Assembly (NCBI GenBank): GCA_029204225.1
Contig: CM055110.1
Span: 45,780,267-45,844,266 of the forward strand
Length of the DNA: 64,000 nucleotides
Source: Diphasiastrum complanatum
Taxonomy: Eukaryota; Streptophyta; Lycopodiopsida; Lycopodiales; Lycopodiaceae
Direction: 5' to 3'
Shown here: positions 21,641 to 31,470 of the stretch, one piece after another
Layout: the number at the start of each line of letters is the position of its first letter
How positions within the stretch are numbered: position 1 is the first letter of the stretch
The notes under the pieces: generated by a model
Told to the model about the DNA's origin: nothing
Seen by the model: the letters and a program-made list of their open reading frames with translations, nothing else
Databases searched by the model: none
Made by a program: the position numbers and the translations under genes

Positions 21641-22435
21641 ACCGTGTCTTGAATGATCGGAGAGGATAGGAGGAAAGAGTTCATGACGTAAGGAGAGTGA
21701 AAAGAGTCAGGCGGAAGAGCGAGGAAGAAACACCGGAGCAGCATAGGACTGTGGTCAGAGAGAGTGGTGAATTGATGAGTCTCAGCGTCTAAGAGACGAA
21801 GCCAGTTAGCAGAAGAAGAGAGATAGAAATGGTCCAACCTAGCCGAGCGAAATGACGGTCCCAGCCTGCAGTTAGTCCAGGTGTGATGCGGGAACTGCTG
21901 TAAAACATGAGAGACATCAAGAAGAGAATGAGAGGACTGAAATGAAGACTAGGTCGCATATTCAGAAGGCAAGATAGCATGTGGCCCATTAGAAGGGTCA
22001 AGATACATATTAAAGTCCCCCAAAACAATCAGGCGATCATCTGGAATAGGTGGCAAGGAAGACCAAAAGTCAGTGTGTTCAGAAACAAGGCAAGGGGCAT
22101 AGAGGTTGAGAAAAGGTAAAACCAAGCTTACGAAGGCGAAGAAGGACCCACCTGCCAGCTGAGTCAGAAGAAGTGGAGAGCACCTGCCAATCACGAGAAA
22201 CAAGCGTTAGAACCCCCCCCCCCCCCCCCCCCTGAGTGCCTTGGGCAGGAGAAACACCATAATGATAAGAGGCCGCAGACTTCTTAATGAGGCAATGCTG
22301 ATTAAATTCCCACAGTTTTGTCTCTTGCAATGCAATGAGGACATTCTTGGAAGGATAAGAGGCCAGGACCTGAGCCATACAGGTGTGGCGCACCGGATCA
22401 TTCGGGCCACGCACATTCCAGGAGTACAGATTCAT
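21640..22435 (-). pseudogene. LINE (L1-like) apurinic endonuclease domain
   Basis: Opens at 22435 with MNLYSWNVRGPNDPVRHTCM, matching the SWNVRGLN start of plant LINE endonucleases. It continues with LIALQETK (catalytic Glu), PDDRLIVLGDFNMYLDPSNG, an SARLDHFYLSSSANWLRL segment and LSDHSPMLLRCF (catalytic His region). At least two frameshifts separate these. A poly-G run on this strand replaces the expected short Gly stretch near 22213-22232. No RT is attached, so this is an internal fragment. Confidence 0.85.
22213..22232. repeat. Homopolymer C20 tract inside the LINE endonuclease
   Basis: Twenty consecutive C on the plus strand (G on the coding strand), read as polyglycine in the LINE frame. 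Exact length may be an assembly or sequencing artefact. Confidence 0.8.
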
Positions 22436-22439
22436 GCAT

Positions 22440-22930
22440 AGGGTGCAGAAAGAGGAGTAGAAGAGAAAGGTTGTCGCGGCAAAAGAGTCTCCCGTGCCAC
22501 CAACTTAGGAAAGAGCTTGGCCCTTAAGAAACCTCATTTGAATTATCCTTATAGAATTTCTCAAATTTTTGAAGACTTTTGCTCAATATGAGCTTTGAAG
22601 AAAATGACAAAGTTCAGATATGTTGGCACAACTTCCCTTCCTTTGAACACTTTACAGCCAAACATTAGGAAGATCTTGCAGAAATGAGCCTTGTAGAAAT
22701 GACATTTTGTGCACATAGGATAAGACAATGGAGTCCATGAAAGTAGAAACAATGTCAAGTTGTGCATGTGCTTTCCTTAGACTAGCATTACTATTTTAAC
22801 TGTGTGATTGTGTTCCGACTACGCTTTGCAAACACAGTATGTAAAGAGTAAGTGTGAATGGAAAGGCATTCATCATTACAAGTCTCAACCACCACTCACA
22901 TCCACATGCACAAGACACCAGTACCTTTTG
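22440..22930. other. No recognised feature
   Basis: Non-coding sequence between the LINE fragment and the minus-strand Gypsy element. One AT-rich ORF (22561-22767) is not convincing. Confidence 0.4.
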
Positions 22931-23014
22931 AATTGTGTGCAATTGTGAGATATGTTGAGAATCGTGCGTTGCTCCGATACGAATGATGAGAATCGTGAGA
23001 AGAAAATTCACGAA

Positions 23015-23312
23015 ACATTTTTCTGGATTCAAGGAGATCTAAAAATTGTGGCATTTTTGTGGCACCTTCTCCAAATAAGTGTTCTAAGTCTGGTCCATGC
23101 ACGCATAGATCGTCCAAGAAAATTTCCAGAAATTTCTACAAATACTCTTTGAATGCAACCTGCATGACACGCTAGAAAGTGTTTGGGGCATTTCAAAGTC
23201 CGAACAACATCACCTTATAGGCATAGGTTCCCCATTCCATGGCGAATGCTGTCTTATGCTGGTCTTGGGGTGCTATCTTCACCTGATTGTAACCGTTGAG
23301 GCCGTCTAAAAA
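23015..23312 (-). pseudogene. Gypsy RT fragment (left, minus element)
   Basis: The minus strand reads LDGLNGYNQVKIAPQDQHKT, WGTYAYKVMLFGL, LEIFLDDLCVHGPDLEHLF and LDLLESRKM. It is nearly identical to RT of the right element at about 33845-34150. The FLDD catalytic box is intact. At 23312/23313 it joins gag zinc-knuckle sequence directly, so the 2.8 kb between gag and mid-RT in the sister copy is deleted. Sequence past 23015 no longer matches. Confidence 0.9.
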
Positions 23313-24190
23313 ATTGTAGGCTTGCATTGCACATATGGCAAAATCTATGTGTCAGTCTCAGATTTTGCTTTAGGACTGGACACTCGCTTGCTGTATGGTT
23401 TTGTGTGCATACTGAACACCATACATTCTCATGTCGGGGATACTATAGCTGGGCTGGTTCTGGTACATGTGGCGTTGCTGCTATAGCTCCTTGTAAGGCC
23501 TTCAGTTTCTGATCAAACTGCGCCGTAAGTTGTTCCATCTGTTGTTTGTGTAATTTTGTCATTTGATCCAACAACAGTTCTATGGATAGAGCGGATGCGT
23601 TTGATGATGATGATGCTATTGAGGGAGTCGGAGTATGGGTGGATGGATATTCGTCGTCAGATCCCTCATCCTCTTCCCTGATGGCATCTTCCATAGCTTC
23701 TTGCAAAGTAGCATACTGCTCCCGTCATTTCAGTTCTCTTCTGATGATCCGTGGTAGTCCTGCTAGGATCCACATGATCACCGCATGATCAGGAGTTAGA
23801 GCTGCATTGCACTCAGATCGTAGATGTTTGACCTGTTCAATATAGTCCCTGATCCTTTCTAGTTTTCCCATCTTGACTTTGCTCAGCAGGAGAAACGGGT
23901 CTTCTAGGAATTTCCTTGGTTTAAAGCGCGTGATAAGAGCCGCTTTAACCACTTCCCAAGTAGATTTTTCTTCCTCTGACAGGTTGAAAAACCAATCCTG
24001 AGCCATTTGCTAATAAGGAAATGGAAAACAACATCAACTTTTTCGCAAGTGTCCGTTCGCCGTAGATTTCACAACGGATGGGATCTAATGATCCGTTGTA
24101 TTTTGGTATCTCCATCCGTGGTGCTCTCCAGAATGATGAGGGATGATAATTGGAAAAGTACTTATGTAGGCTTTTTGGCAAAGGGTTACT
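23313..24190 (-). pseudogene. Gypsy gag (left, minus element)
   Basis: Pieces of gag on the minus strand: APRMEIPKYNGSLDPIR, then MAQDWFFNLSEEEKSTWEVV, RFKPRKFLEDPFLLLSKVKM, LRSECNAALTPDHAVIMWIL and a tail with EEDEGSDDEYPSTHTPTP and LLLDQMTKLHKQQMEQLTAQ. A zinc-knuckle stretch follows to 23313. It is very close to the right element's gag at 30144-31030, but it keeps the four bases (around GATTGGTTTTTC) that the right copy has lost. Short frameshifts occur near 24130 and 23715. Confidence 0.9.
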
Positions 24191-24338
24191 TTTGCTTCAA
24201 AAAACTACTTTTCGACACTTCTCCGCAAGTTTATAGAAGGATTTTTCAATACCAACTATAACTCATTTTAGCCTTGGCGGTCTTGGGAGGAGTGTATCAA
24301 AGACAAAGTCACTCACCAAAGAGGCTTGGGCTAAAATT

Positions 24339-24344
<6 letters not shown>

Positions 24345-24403
<59 letters not shown>
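24345..24403. repeat. (AT)n microsatellite
   Basis: Uninterrupted AT dinucleotides, about 29 units, in the Gypsy leader. Confidence 0.95.
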
Positions 24404-24407
<4 letters not shown>

Positions 24408-24514
24408 AAAAGGGCCTTCGTCAGTAGTGGGAGGAGCTATCAGAGATAGGGTCGCTTCCCAACGAGGCTAATGGCCCAATTTGTATTTTTTTTTATTTTT
24501 TATAGAAAAATAAA

Positions 24515-24685
24515 CCCTTGCAGATTTCTCTGTGTCATGGTCTCAACTAGATGGAACTTCAGAGGCCTCTACAAAAGTTTGTAGTTTTTTTTTTTTGACA
24601 ACAAACCCTTGCAGATTTCTCTGTGTCCTTGTCTTAGTGAGACTAAGATGGAACTTCAGAGGCCTTTACAAAAGTTTGTTGTTTG
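24515..24685 (-). repeat. Tandem duplication, about 85 bp, in the leader
   Basis: Two copies of AACCCTTGCAGATTTCTCTG ... AGATGGAACTTCAGAGGCCT followed by a short T-run. The same motif on the opposite strand (CTCTGAAGTTCCATCT...GAGACCAGGACA) occurs at about 29210 and 29385 in the sister element's leader. Confidence 0.85.
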
Positions 24686-24949
24686 TTTTTTTTTTTTTTA
24701 AAGAAGAGACTACGGTAAAAAAAACAACGAGGGTAACTCGATCATCAAAAGTTAAGGTTTAAAAAACATAGCAGATAAAAATGAAATGAAAAACACAACT
24801 CCAAAAAAGGCCTCAAAGATAACGTAAAAAGAGAAGAAGGAAAATAACTAAAATTATAAAAAAAATTAAGAGGTGAGAAGAAGAGAAGGACGGGTATACG
24901 CAGGAGAATGGAGAATGCAGTTCGGGATGCCGGTTCCCTGGAGTGCGAC

Positions 24950-25985
24950 AGTGAGAGAAAGGAGAAGAGAGCAGAGGAGCGTAGGTGAGGGTAGGGAGCA
25001 CAACAAAGAATAGAGGGGAATGGGGAGGGAGCGGAGCAGGCAGCTGAGGAGCAAGGATGGATCAGACGAGCAGGGAGGTGGAGCGCAGGGAGGCAGGGAG
25101 GGAAAGCGATGAAGGAGGTGAAGGAGGTGGAGCGAGCAGGGAGGTGAGCAGGGAGAAGCGAGGGAGGTGAAGGGGGAAGCGAGGAGCAGGGGGGGAGGGG
25201 CAGGTAAGGGAGCGAGAACGGGGAGGAGCGGAGCTGCAGGCAAGAGTGGGAAGGGAGGTAGGCAAGCCCGCGGGAGGTGAAGGAGGGAGGAGCGAGCAGG
25301 AGGTGAAGGAGGAAGGAGCGGAGCTGTAGGCAGGGAGCGAGGAGCGAGCGAGGAAGGGAGCGGGTGAGGAGAGAGCGAGGGAGGTGAGCGAAGGAGCAGG
25401 AAGGAAGCGAGGAAGGGAACGAACAACAAGGAGGTGAGTGGAGGAGCAGGGGGACAGGCAGGCTATGGAGGAGACGAGCAGCAGGTAGCAAAGTAGGGAG
25501 CGAGTAGCAGGGAGGTGAGCGGAGGAGCAGGGAAGGGAGGTGGAGGAACATAAGGGAGGTGAACGGAGGAGCAGGGGAAGGAGGGGAAGGGAGGTGAAGG
25601 GGGCGAGTGAGGAACAGAGGAAGGGAGCTGAGCAGAGAGGTGAAGAAGGTGGAGCGATGAAGGAGGGCGGGGAGGGAGGTAGTGAGCGAGAGAGGGAGGG
25701 AGGGAAGCAGCGAGCGAGAGAGGGAGGGAGGGAAGCAAAGAGCGAGAGAAGGGGGGAGGAAAGCAGCGAGCAGCAAGAGCGAGAGAGGGAGGAAGCGAGC
25801 GAGAGAGGGAGCGAGCGAGCGAGCGAGAAGGGCAAGGGAAGCAGTGAGCAGCAAGTGAGAGAGGGAGGGAGCGAGCGAGAGGGGGAAGAGAAGCAGTGAG
25901 CAAGAGGGGGGAGGGAGCGAGGCAAGGAAGGGCGGAGGAGCAAGGAGCGAGAAGGGGGGGGGAGGGGGAGGGAAGAGAGAACCTT
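24950..25985. repeat. GA-rich minisatellite-like tract
   Basis: About 1 kb in which the plus strand is almost entirely G and A, built from imperfect units such as gggaggtgaaggagg, ggagcgagcgagcgag and gagagagggagggag. The long antisense frames (poly Leu/Ser/Pro) result from this composition and are not genes. Near 25950 a stretch of G8, G5 and G3 runs separated by single A has G-quadruplex potential. Confidence 0.85.
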
Positions 25986-26245
25986 TTTTTTAAAAAAAAG
26001 AAAAAAAGAAGGTTGATGGATAGCAAAAATAATAAATTACGAAAAAAATAACTACACATTACATAGCTTACTGCTTAAAAAACAAAACTAATCCCTTGGT
26101 GGCTTGGGTTTTTTTTCTGTAATGGAAATGGAAGATTTTGGAGAATGGGAAAAAGAGGCAGTGAGGGGGAGGAAGCATAAAAGAGTGGCAAAAATTGGAG
26201 AAAAGAGAATTTGAAAGGTAGCTATGCGGTGAGCAACATTGGCGC

Positions 26246-26263
26246 TCCCCGGCAACGGTGCCA
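26246..26263 (-). promoter_or_regulatory. Primer-binding site (tRNA-Asp) of the left Gypsy element
   Basis: The minus strand reads TGGCACCGTTGCCGGGGA, one mismatch from the complement of the 3' end of plant tRNA-Asp (TGGCGCCGTTGCCGGGGA), which is found in the sister copy at 28725. It lies 2 bases from an LTR end reading CTACA. Confidence 0.85.
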
Positions 26264-26265
26264 AT

Positions 26266-26390
26266 TGTAGTCGGTTGTAGTATAGGGGTCTGTTCAATGG
26301 GAGCCGCCCGTGCACACCTGCATAGAAAGAGAGAGAGAAGGGAGATGGAGAAAGGAGATAGAGAGAGGTAGAGAGAGGAGATAGGAGTGA

Positions 26391-26463
<73 letters not shown>

Positions 26464-27221
26464 ACTGGATAGGCACCTAAGTATGCATAGATGCTACTTT
26501 TAGTTAGTTTTTCTACTTTTCATCTAACTCCTCCTCTAACACTACTCACACTAACTCTACTCCCCTAACTAACTTCATCATGATTGTTGGTGAAGAGAAA
26601 AGATAGAATAGAAGAGGAAGAAGAAGGAGAAGAGAGAAAGAGAGAGAGATGAGATGGAGGTTAGCTCAAATGCTCAATTTCATTGCTTATGGAAAAACCT
26701 TAACTAGCATAAACAAAAAGCATGAAAAATGGAAATAACAAGCAAAGCACAACAATAGCATAAGCAAGAGTGATTAGCAAATGAGGATGCTTGAGCTTTC
26801 AAAATGATAGAGTCTCCTCCTCTCTGTTAAGCATGGAAATAGAGTACAAATGGTGTCTTATTATAAAATGGGGAAGGCCCTTGCCCCAAAATCCTATTGG
26901 CTAATATTTACATTGATCCTATCAATTCATCTTGGACCCAACTTGATCCAAGTGTCTACAAAAAGTACATTGAAATTCACAAGATTCATGTGAGTCCCAA
27001 TTTGGACCCAACTCTAAAAAGTAATCTTTAAGTTTTAAAAATGACTTTGGGCCTCTAGTTTTATTTTAATTCAAAGGCCCAAGTCTATTTTATTTTATTT
27101 ACAACCTAAGCTTGCATGCTCATTGGGCCATGGGCTTATGCACACAGGATGCCATGCCCTCGCAACACATTTTATTTGTCGATTTTATTTATTTACAATT
27201 CATTGGGAATACCCCCAAACG
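26266..27221 (-). repeat. LTR (copy B) of the left Gypsy element
   Basis: On the minus strand it runs from GTTTGGGGGTATTCCC (about 27220) to ...GACTACA at 26266, immediately before the tRNA-Asp primer site. It shares with copies A and C the start (TGGGTATTCC-like), GCGAGGGCATGGCATCCTG, the GGCCCAAAGTCA block and a CT-rich tract at a comparable place. It is longer than copy C (about 956 versus 696 bp) and more diverged. Its 5' end faces the Copia fragment at 27222. Confidence 0.75.
26393..26460. repeat. (GA)n microsatellite inside LTR copy B
   Basis: About 34 uninterrupted GA units. In LTR orientation this is (CT)n, the same kind of tract as in LTR copy C. Confidence 0.95.
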
Positions 27222-28027
27222 CTTATGACCTCAAGATCCACATAGTGGATGAGAAAACCGCATTCTTACATGGCGAACTGGATGAAGAAGTCTACATGGA
27301 GCAACCTTCCGGTTTTGCACAACACTTGCCAGCTATGTCTGCCGAATGCACAAGAGCATTTACGGTTTGAAGCAATCCGCACGACAGTGGTACAAGATAA
27401 AGGATCATGCTCTATGATCCTTGGGTTTTCAACCCCTGATGGCCGATTACAATGTATATGTAAATGTTGTGGGGAGATCATAATCGTTGTTGTCTACATG
27501 GACGACACACTGATTCTATGCAGAAGCGAAGAGCTGATTGCCGAAGTGAAGAGTGACATCTCGAAACATTTCGAGATAATAGACCTAGGACAAGCCAGAT
27601 GCTACCAAGGGTTGCAAACCGACCATGACTATGACAAAGAAAAGCTATACCTTCATCAGTCCAGGTACATCCAAAAGATCCTAGATGATTTTGGGACGAC
27701 AGATTGCAAAGGGGCTAATACCCCAATGCTTGCAAGAACAATTCTGACAAACAAAGATGGTCCAAAAACTGACGAAGAGAAGAAAGCCATGCAACACACG
27801 CCTTACAAGAGGCTAATTGGATCGTTGATATATCTTGCAGATAACACACGTCCCAACGTTGCTTATGTCGTGTTTAGTATGAGTCAATTCAATGTGAACC
27901 CAGACCCTATACATTGGAAGATCGCGAAGCGAATCCTACAGTACCTTCAGAAAACGAAGGATTTCGGACTGTATTACTCCCGTGATGCCGGAACGAAGGG
28001 CGAAGATGAAAATCTTAAGTTCGAAGA
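27222..28027 (+). pseudogene. Copia RT fragment trapped between two outward-facing Gypsy LTRs
   Basis: Begins AYDLKIHIVDEKTAFLHGEL and DEEVYMEQPSGF, then after a frameshift HKSIYGLKQSARQWYKI. The catalytic VVYMDDTLILCRS is intact, followed by HFEIIDLGQARCYQGL, GSLIYLADNTRPNVAYVVFS and AKRILQYLQKTKDFGLYYSR, stopping at DENLKFED where the LTR at 28028 begins. The frame runs on into the LTR by chance as VVGISCT. It is a different Copia family from those at 1.7 and 20 kb. RNase H is absent. Confidence 0.92.
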
Positions 28028-28424
28028 TGTTGTGGGTATTTCCTGCACAATAGTAAACAAGTGGGTCCCACCACTTGAAATACTGTTGGCCAAGCCTTGC
28101 CTAGTGGGCCCCGTACAATACAGTGTACAATTAGAATAATAAGTGCGAGGGCACCAGCTTCCTGCGTGTATAAGACCGACCTAGTGACCATGCAATAGAA
28201 CTGGAGTAAAAGGACTTTGGGCCTTAGTAGAATAAATTAATTAAAAAGCCCAAAGTCAAGTTCATAAGGTTCTAAGTTAAAAGAGAATCTCTCAAACTCA
28301 CATGAATCATGTGAGTTTGGCCCTTTTCCTAATGAACCATTAGATTGAAGTTCAATTAGTTTGAAAGGCTAGGATTCCATTGTAAATAGGCCAATGAGAG
28401 CCAAGATGGCCCTCCCTCCTCAAC

Positions 28425-28432
28425 TATATAAA
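28425..28432 (+). promoter_or_regulatory. LTR TATA box
   Basis: TATATAAA, preceded 30-40 bases upstream by GGCCAATGAGAGCC and followed about 40 bases later by AATAAA (28472). LTR copy A has the same arrangement. It is probably the element's RNA polymerase II promoter. Confidence 0.7.
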
Positions 28433-28475
28433 GAGGCCATTTTCCATTGTACACATCTTTATTTTCTTCTCAATA

Positions 28476-28478
<3 letters not shown>

Positions 28479-28563
<85 letters not shown>
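28479..28563. repeat. (CT)n microsatellite inside LTR copy C
   Basis: About 42 uninterrupted CT units directly after AATAAAG. A second dinucleotide tract, (AT)n, lies at 28640-28672 in the same LTR. Confidence 0.95.
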
Positions 28564-28565
<2 letters not shown>

Positions 28566-28633
28566 GGTGATTGGTGCATAGCTATGGGTAGGCGCTCGAG
28601 CCCCCATAGCCCCAACCATCCTTGGTGAGCTCT

Positions 28634-28674
<41 letters not shown>

Positions 28675-28724
28675 ATGTTGACAGGCGGGAGGGCTATTAC
28701 AACATCGGATCGAAGACCCTACAG

Positions 28725-28742
28725 TGGCGCCGTTGCCGGGGA
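28725..28742 (+). promoter_or_regulatory. Primer-binding site (tRNA-Asp) of the right Gypsy element
   Basis: TGGCGCCGTTGCCGGGGA is an exact complement to the 3' end of plant tRNA-Asp(GTC), the primer used by Athila-type Gypsy elements. It follows the LTR end by one base. Confidence 0.93.
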
Positions 28743-28743
28743 T

Positions 28744-30140
28744 AGGTTTCCACTAACTAGTGTAGTTGCCTTTTAGCTATTTTCTTGCTTTTTAGAGTAG
28801 TTTTAGGTAGAATTCTGGGAGTTTAGAGTTAGTTTTCTATATTTTTTTGTGTTTGGACTGTTCACAACTAGCGGAGGAGGTGTGAGAGGGTAGAGGAGGC
28901 CCTAAATAGCCTCTAAGGGCTTGAACCAAACCAACCAGCCCAAAAAACCCAAAAAACACACCAATCTACATTTTGGAGGGAAAAAGAGCCTAAAATCACA
29001 TCAGATTTTAATATCTCCAAAACTAGTGTGAATTAACCCTTGCATGACTAGCAGCAGCCCCAGGGTACTGTCCCAGACCTGCATAGAAGCCTGCGAGAGT
29101 TAGTTCCAAGCATATTGCAAAAATCAGAGAAAAATCATAAAAAATTCAAAAAAACCCTTGAAAAAATCCAAAAAAAAATTTCAAATCTTCACCAGAACTC
29201 TCGTTGACCCCTCTGAAGTTCCATCTTGATGAGACCAGGACATAGAAAAGCTTGGGAGAGTTAGTTTGATGTTTGAATGCCTGTGCGAGAGTTCCCAGTG
29301 AAAAAAGACGGGAATGTACCAGAGAACCCTCGCAGACACCAAATTTTTCAGTTCTAGTGGGCAAGAACTCTCGTAGAAGATTTCGAAGTTCCATCTCAGT
29401 GAGACAAGGACACAAAAAAGCCTACGAGAGTTAGTTTGATTTTAGTGAGTAGAAAATTGGGTTTAAGTGCTAAAAAATCACTAAAAAGTGAAGATCCAAC
29501 AAATTCTTCCAGTAAGAACCCTCGCAAATCCTCTCAATCAATTCAAAATGATAATTTCCATCAGTGATGAAGCGTGCGAGAGTTAGTTTTGAGATATGAT
29601 AAAAATCAAGCGAAAATAGTGGTTCTGAACCCTCACATACAGTGAAATTTTCACTTAGTGCAAGACTTGACTCTTGCAGAGAATTCCATAGTGAGATCTA
29701 CCCCAGATCCAGCTACTGTGATCCTTGAGAGAATTACTTCCCAAAGATCTAAGAGATATCAAGTTTTTTATCTGCAAAAACAGCTAAAGAACCCTCGCAC
29801 AGCCAACCCTTGCACAAGAGACCCTAGCAGACTAGATCAGTGGAAAGATCTGTACCAGATCTAGCCACTGTCAAAATCTCAGGTCAATCAGTGCAAGGAG
29901 TAAGAATTTATCAAGGAAAAACTATCGTAAAAGGTCTAAATTTCATTTCAGGCCAATCATATTGATCAGATCCTTAAGATCCAGACTGCATCCCACTGTA
30001 CAAGCAAGATCCAACTACCTTGGAGCCCACCATCGGATGAATCTAAGATTGGGACGATCAATAGCACGAAGGATAGCAAATCAAGCACCACACCTTTCCA
30101 GATTAGCAGCTGCGCGACAAGAGGCAGAACCGGAACCGCA
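28744..30140 (+). mobile_element. Leader of the right Gypsy element, with periodic motif
   Basis: 1.4 kb of non-coding leader. A motif (TGCGAGAGTTAGTTT and variants) recurs at about 29092, 29252, 29421 and 29575, roughly every 160 bases. It alternates with GAACCCTCGCA motifs (29323, 29517, 29628, 29788). Between the second and third copies, CTGAAGTTCCATCT.AGTGAGAC is also repeated. It looks like an amplified leader repeat rather than a gene; short ORFs (29962-30303) overlap the gag start. Confidence 0.75.
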
Positions 30141-30143
30141 CCA

Positions 30144-31470
30144 ATGGGCCAACCCGTACCTGTCGCTCCCTTGCAAGCAGTCAGGAGAGCACCACAGATG
30201 GAAATACCAAAACACGACGGATCATCAGATCCCATCCGTTTCCTCCAGATCTATGAGCAAGCTTGTGAAATCTACGGCGAACGGACACCTGCAAAAAAGC
30301 TGATGTTGTTTCACATGTCCTTATTGGCAGTGGCTCAGGATTGTTCAACCTGTCAGAGGAAGAAAAATCCACCTGGGAAGCGGTTAAAGTGACTCTCATT
30401 ATACGCTTTAAACCAAAAAAATTCCTGGAAGACCCATGTCTCCTGTTGAGTAAAGTCAAGATGGGAAAACGTGAAAGGGTCAGGGACTATATTAAATGGG
30501 TCAAACATCTACGATCCGAGTGCAGTGCAGCCCTAACTCCCGATCATGCGGTGATCATGTGGTTCCTAGCCAGACTACCACGAAGCATCAGAAGAGAACT
30601 GAAACGATCGGAGCAATACGCTACTCCACAAGAAGCTATGGAAGATGCCATCAGGGAAGAGGACGAGAGATCTGACGACGAATATCCATCCACCCACACT
30701 CCTACTCCCTCGTTAGCATCGTCATCATCAAACGCATCCGTTCTATCCACAGAACTGTTGTTGGAGCAAATGACAAAATTACACAAACAACAGATGGAGC
30801 AACTTACGGCGCAGTTTGACCAAAAACTGAAAGCCTTACATGGAGCTGTAGCAGTAATGCCACATCAACCGGAACCAAAGCAGCTATAGTATCCATGACG
30901 GGAGAATGTATGGTGTTTAGTGTGCACGCAAAACCATACAGCAAACGAGTGTCCAGTCCTAAAGCAAAATCTGAGACTGACACATAGATTCTGCTATCTG
31001 TGCAATGCAACATCGCACGATATGGCATTTTGCCCATTTAATCCCCGGATTGTTCAATAGAAGAGAAGTCCTTATCAGACTTCTTATCCATATCATCAAG
31101 GGGCACCAAACATGGCATCGAGCTACGGCGCACCGAATCAACAACAACGTATGGCCTTACCTACACCACCAGGGCCAGCCAAACAACAAGTGGCCCATGT
31201 AAACCTAACAGCAGCTGAACTAGAGATGCAAGTACCACCTCAACCTGAGCAGCAGCAATGGTACGGACCAAATGAACCAGTTATGGATCCTGCCATAAAT
31301 GAATATGCTGCAGCCTATGCAGCTCAAACTCAGCGTCAAGGTGGGAGGAACTATGGCTGCTACGGATGTGGCGAAGGACATAGAATTGCGGAATGTCCCT
31401 ACAAGGGAAAATATACATCCTTCTACTGAGAATGCGGTTATGGACATTGTTTCAAGAATTGTCCATTGAG
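30144..31470 (+). pseudogene. Gypsy gag with four zinc-knuckle motifs (right element)
   Basis: Starts near an ATG at 30144 (MGQPVPVAPLQAVRRAPQME), then EIYGERTPAKKLMLFHMSLL. A 4-base loss near 30345, relative to the sister copy, shifts the frame into FNLSEEEKSTWEAV, RFKPKKFLEDPCLLLSKVKM and LTPDHAVIMWFLARLPRSIR. An acidic stretch and a coiled coil (LLLEQMTKLHKQQMEQLTAQ) follow to a stop at 30889. Downstream in other frames are CLVCTQNHTANEC, CYLCNATSHDMAFC and CYGCGEGHRIAEC, then a fourth, ECGYGHCFKNC, whose first Cys is lost and which follows a TGA. It would be capsid plus nucleocapsid, and is clearly inactive. Confidence 0.9.

Larger units (their letters stand above)
24190..26245 (-). mobile_element. 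Leader of the left (minus) Gypsy element
   Basis: The region between the primer-binding site at 26246-26263 and gag at 24190. It contains the TATAGTTGGTATTGAAAA/TGGTGAGTGAC unit also seen at 0.78-0.85 and 1.15 kb, an (AT)n tract, a tandem duplication with CTGAAGTTCCATCT that matches the right element's leader at 29.2 and 29.4 kb, and a kilobase of GA-rich repeats. It is much more repeat-rich than the sister leader at 28.7-30.1 kb. No protein coding is supported. Confidence 0.7.
28028..28723 (+). repeat. 5' LTR (copy C) of the right Gypsy element
   Basis: 696 bp starting TGTTGTGGG and ending CCTACA, followed one base later by the tRNA-Asp primer site. It contains a CCAAT block, a TATA box, an AATAAA signal, a (CT)n tract, an (AT)n tract and a U5 with GCGCTCGAGCCCCCATAGCC. 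It aligns with copy A at 1145-1689 over U3 and R. No 3' partner LTR exists downstream, because the element is truncated at about 35690. Confidence 0.9.

Noticed and set aside
24745-25943. Long minus-strand open frames (up to 369 codons) rich in Leu, Ser and Pro
   Set aside because: They are the translation of GA-rich tandem repeats. All three frames are open and show the same composition, with no domain.
28020-28139. Apparent C-terminal extension of the Copia RT frame (VVGISCTIVNKWVPP...)
   Set aside because: This is LTR sequence read through. The same residues appear after an unrelated Copia frame at 1.7 kb because the LTR itself is shared.
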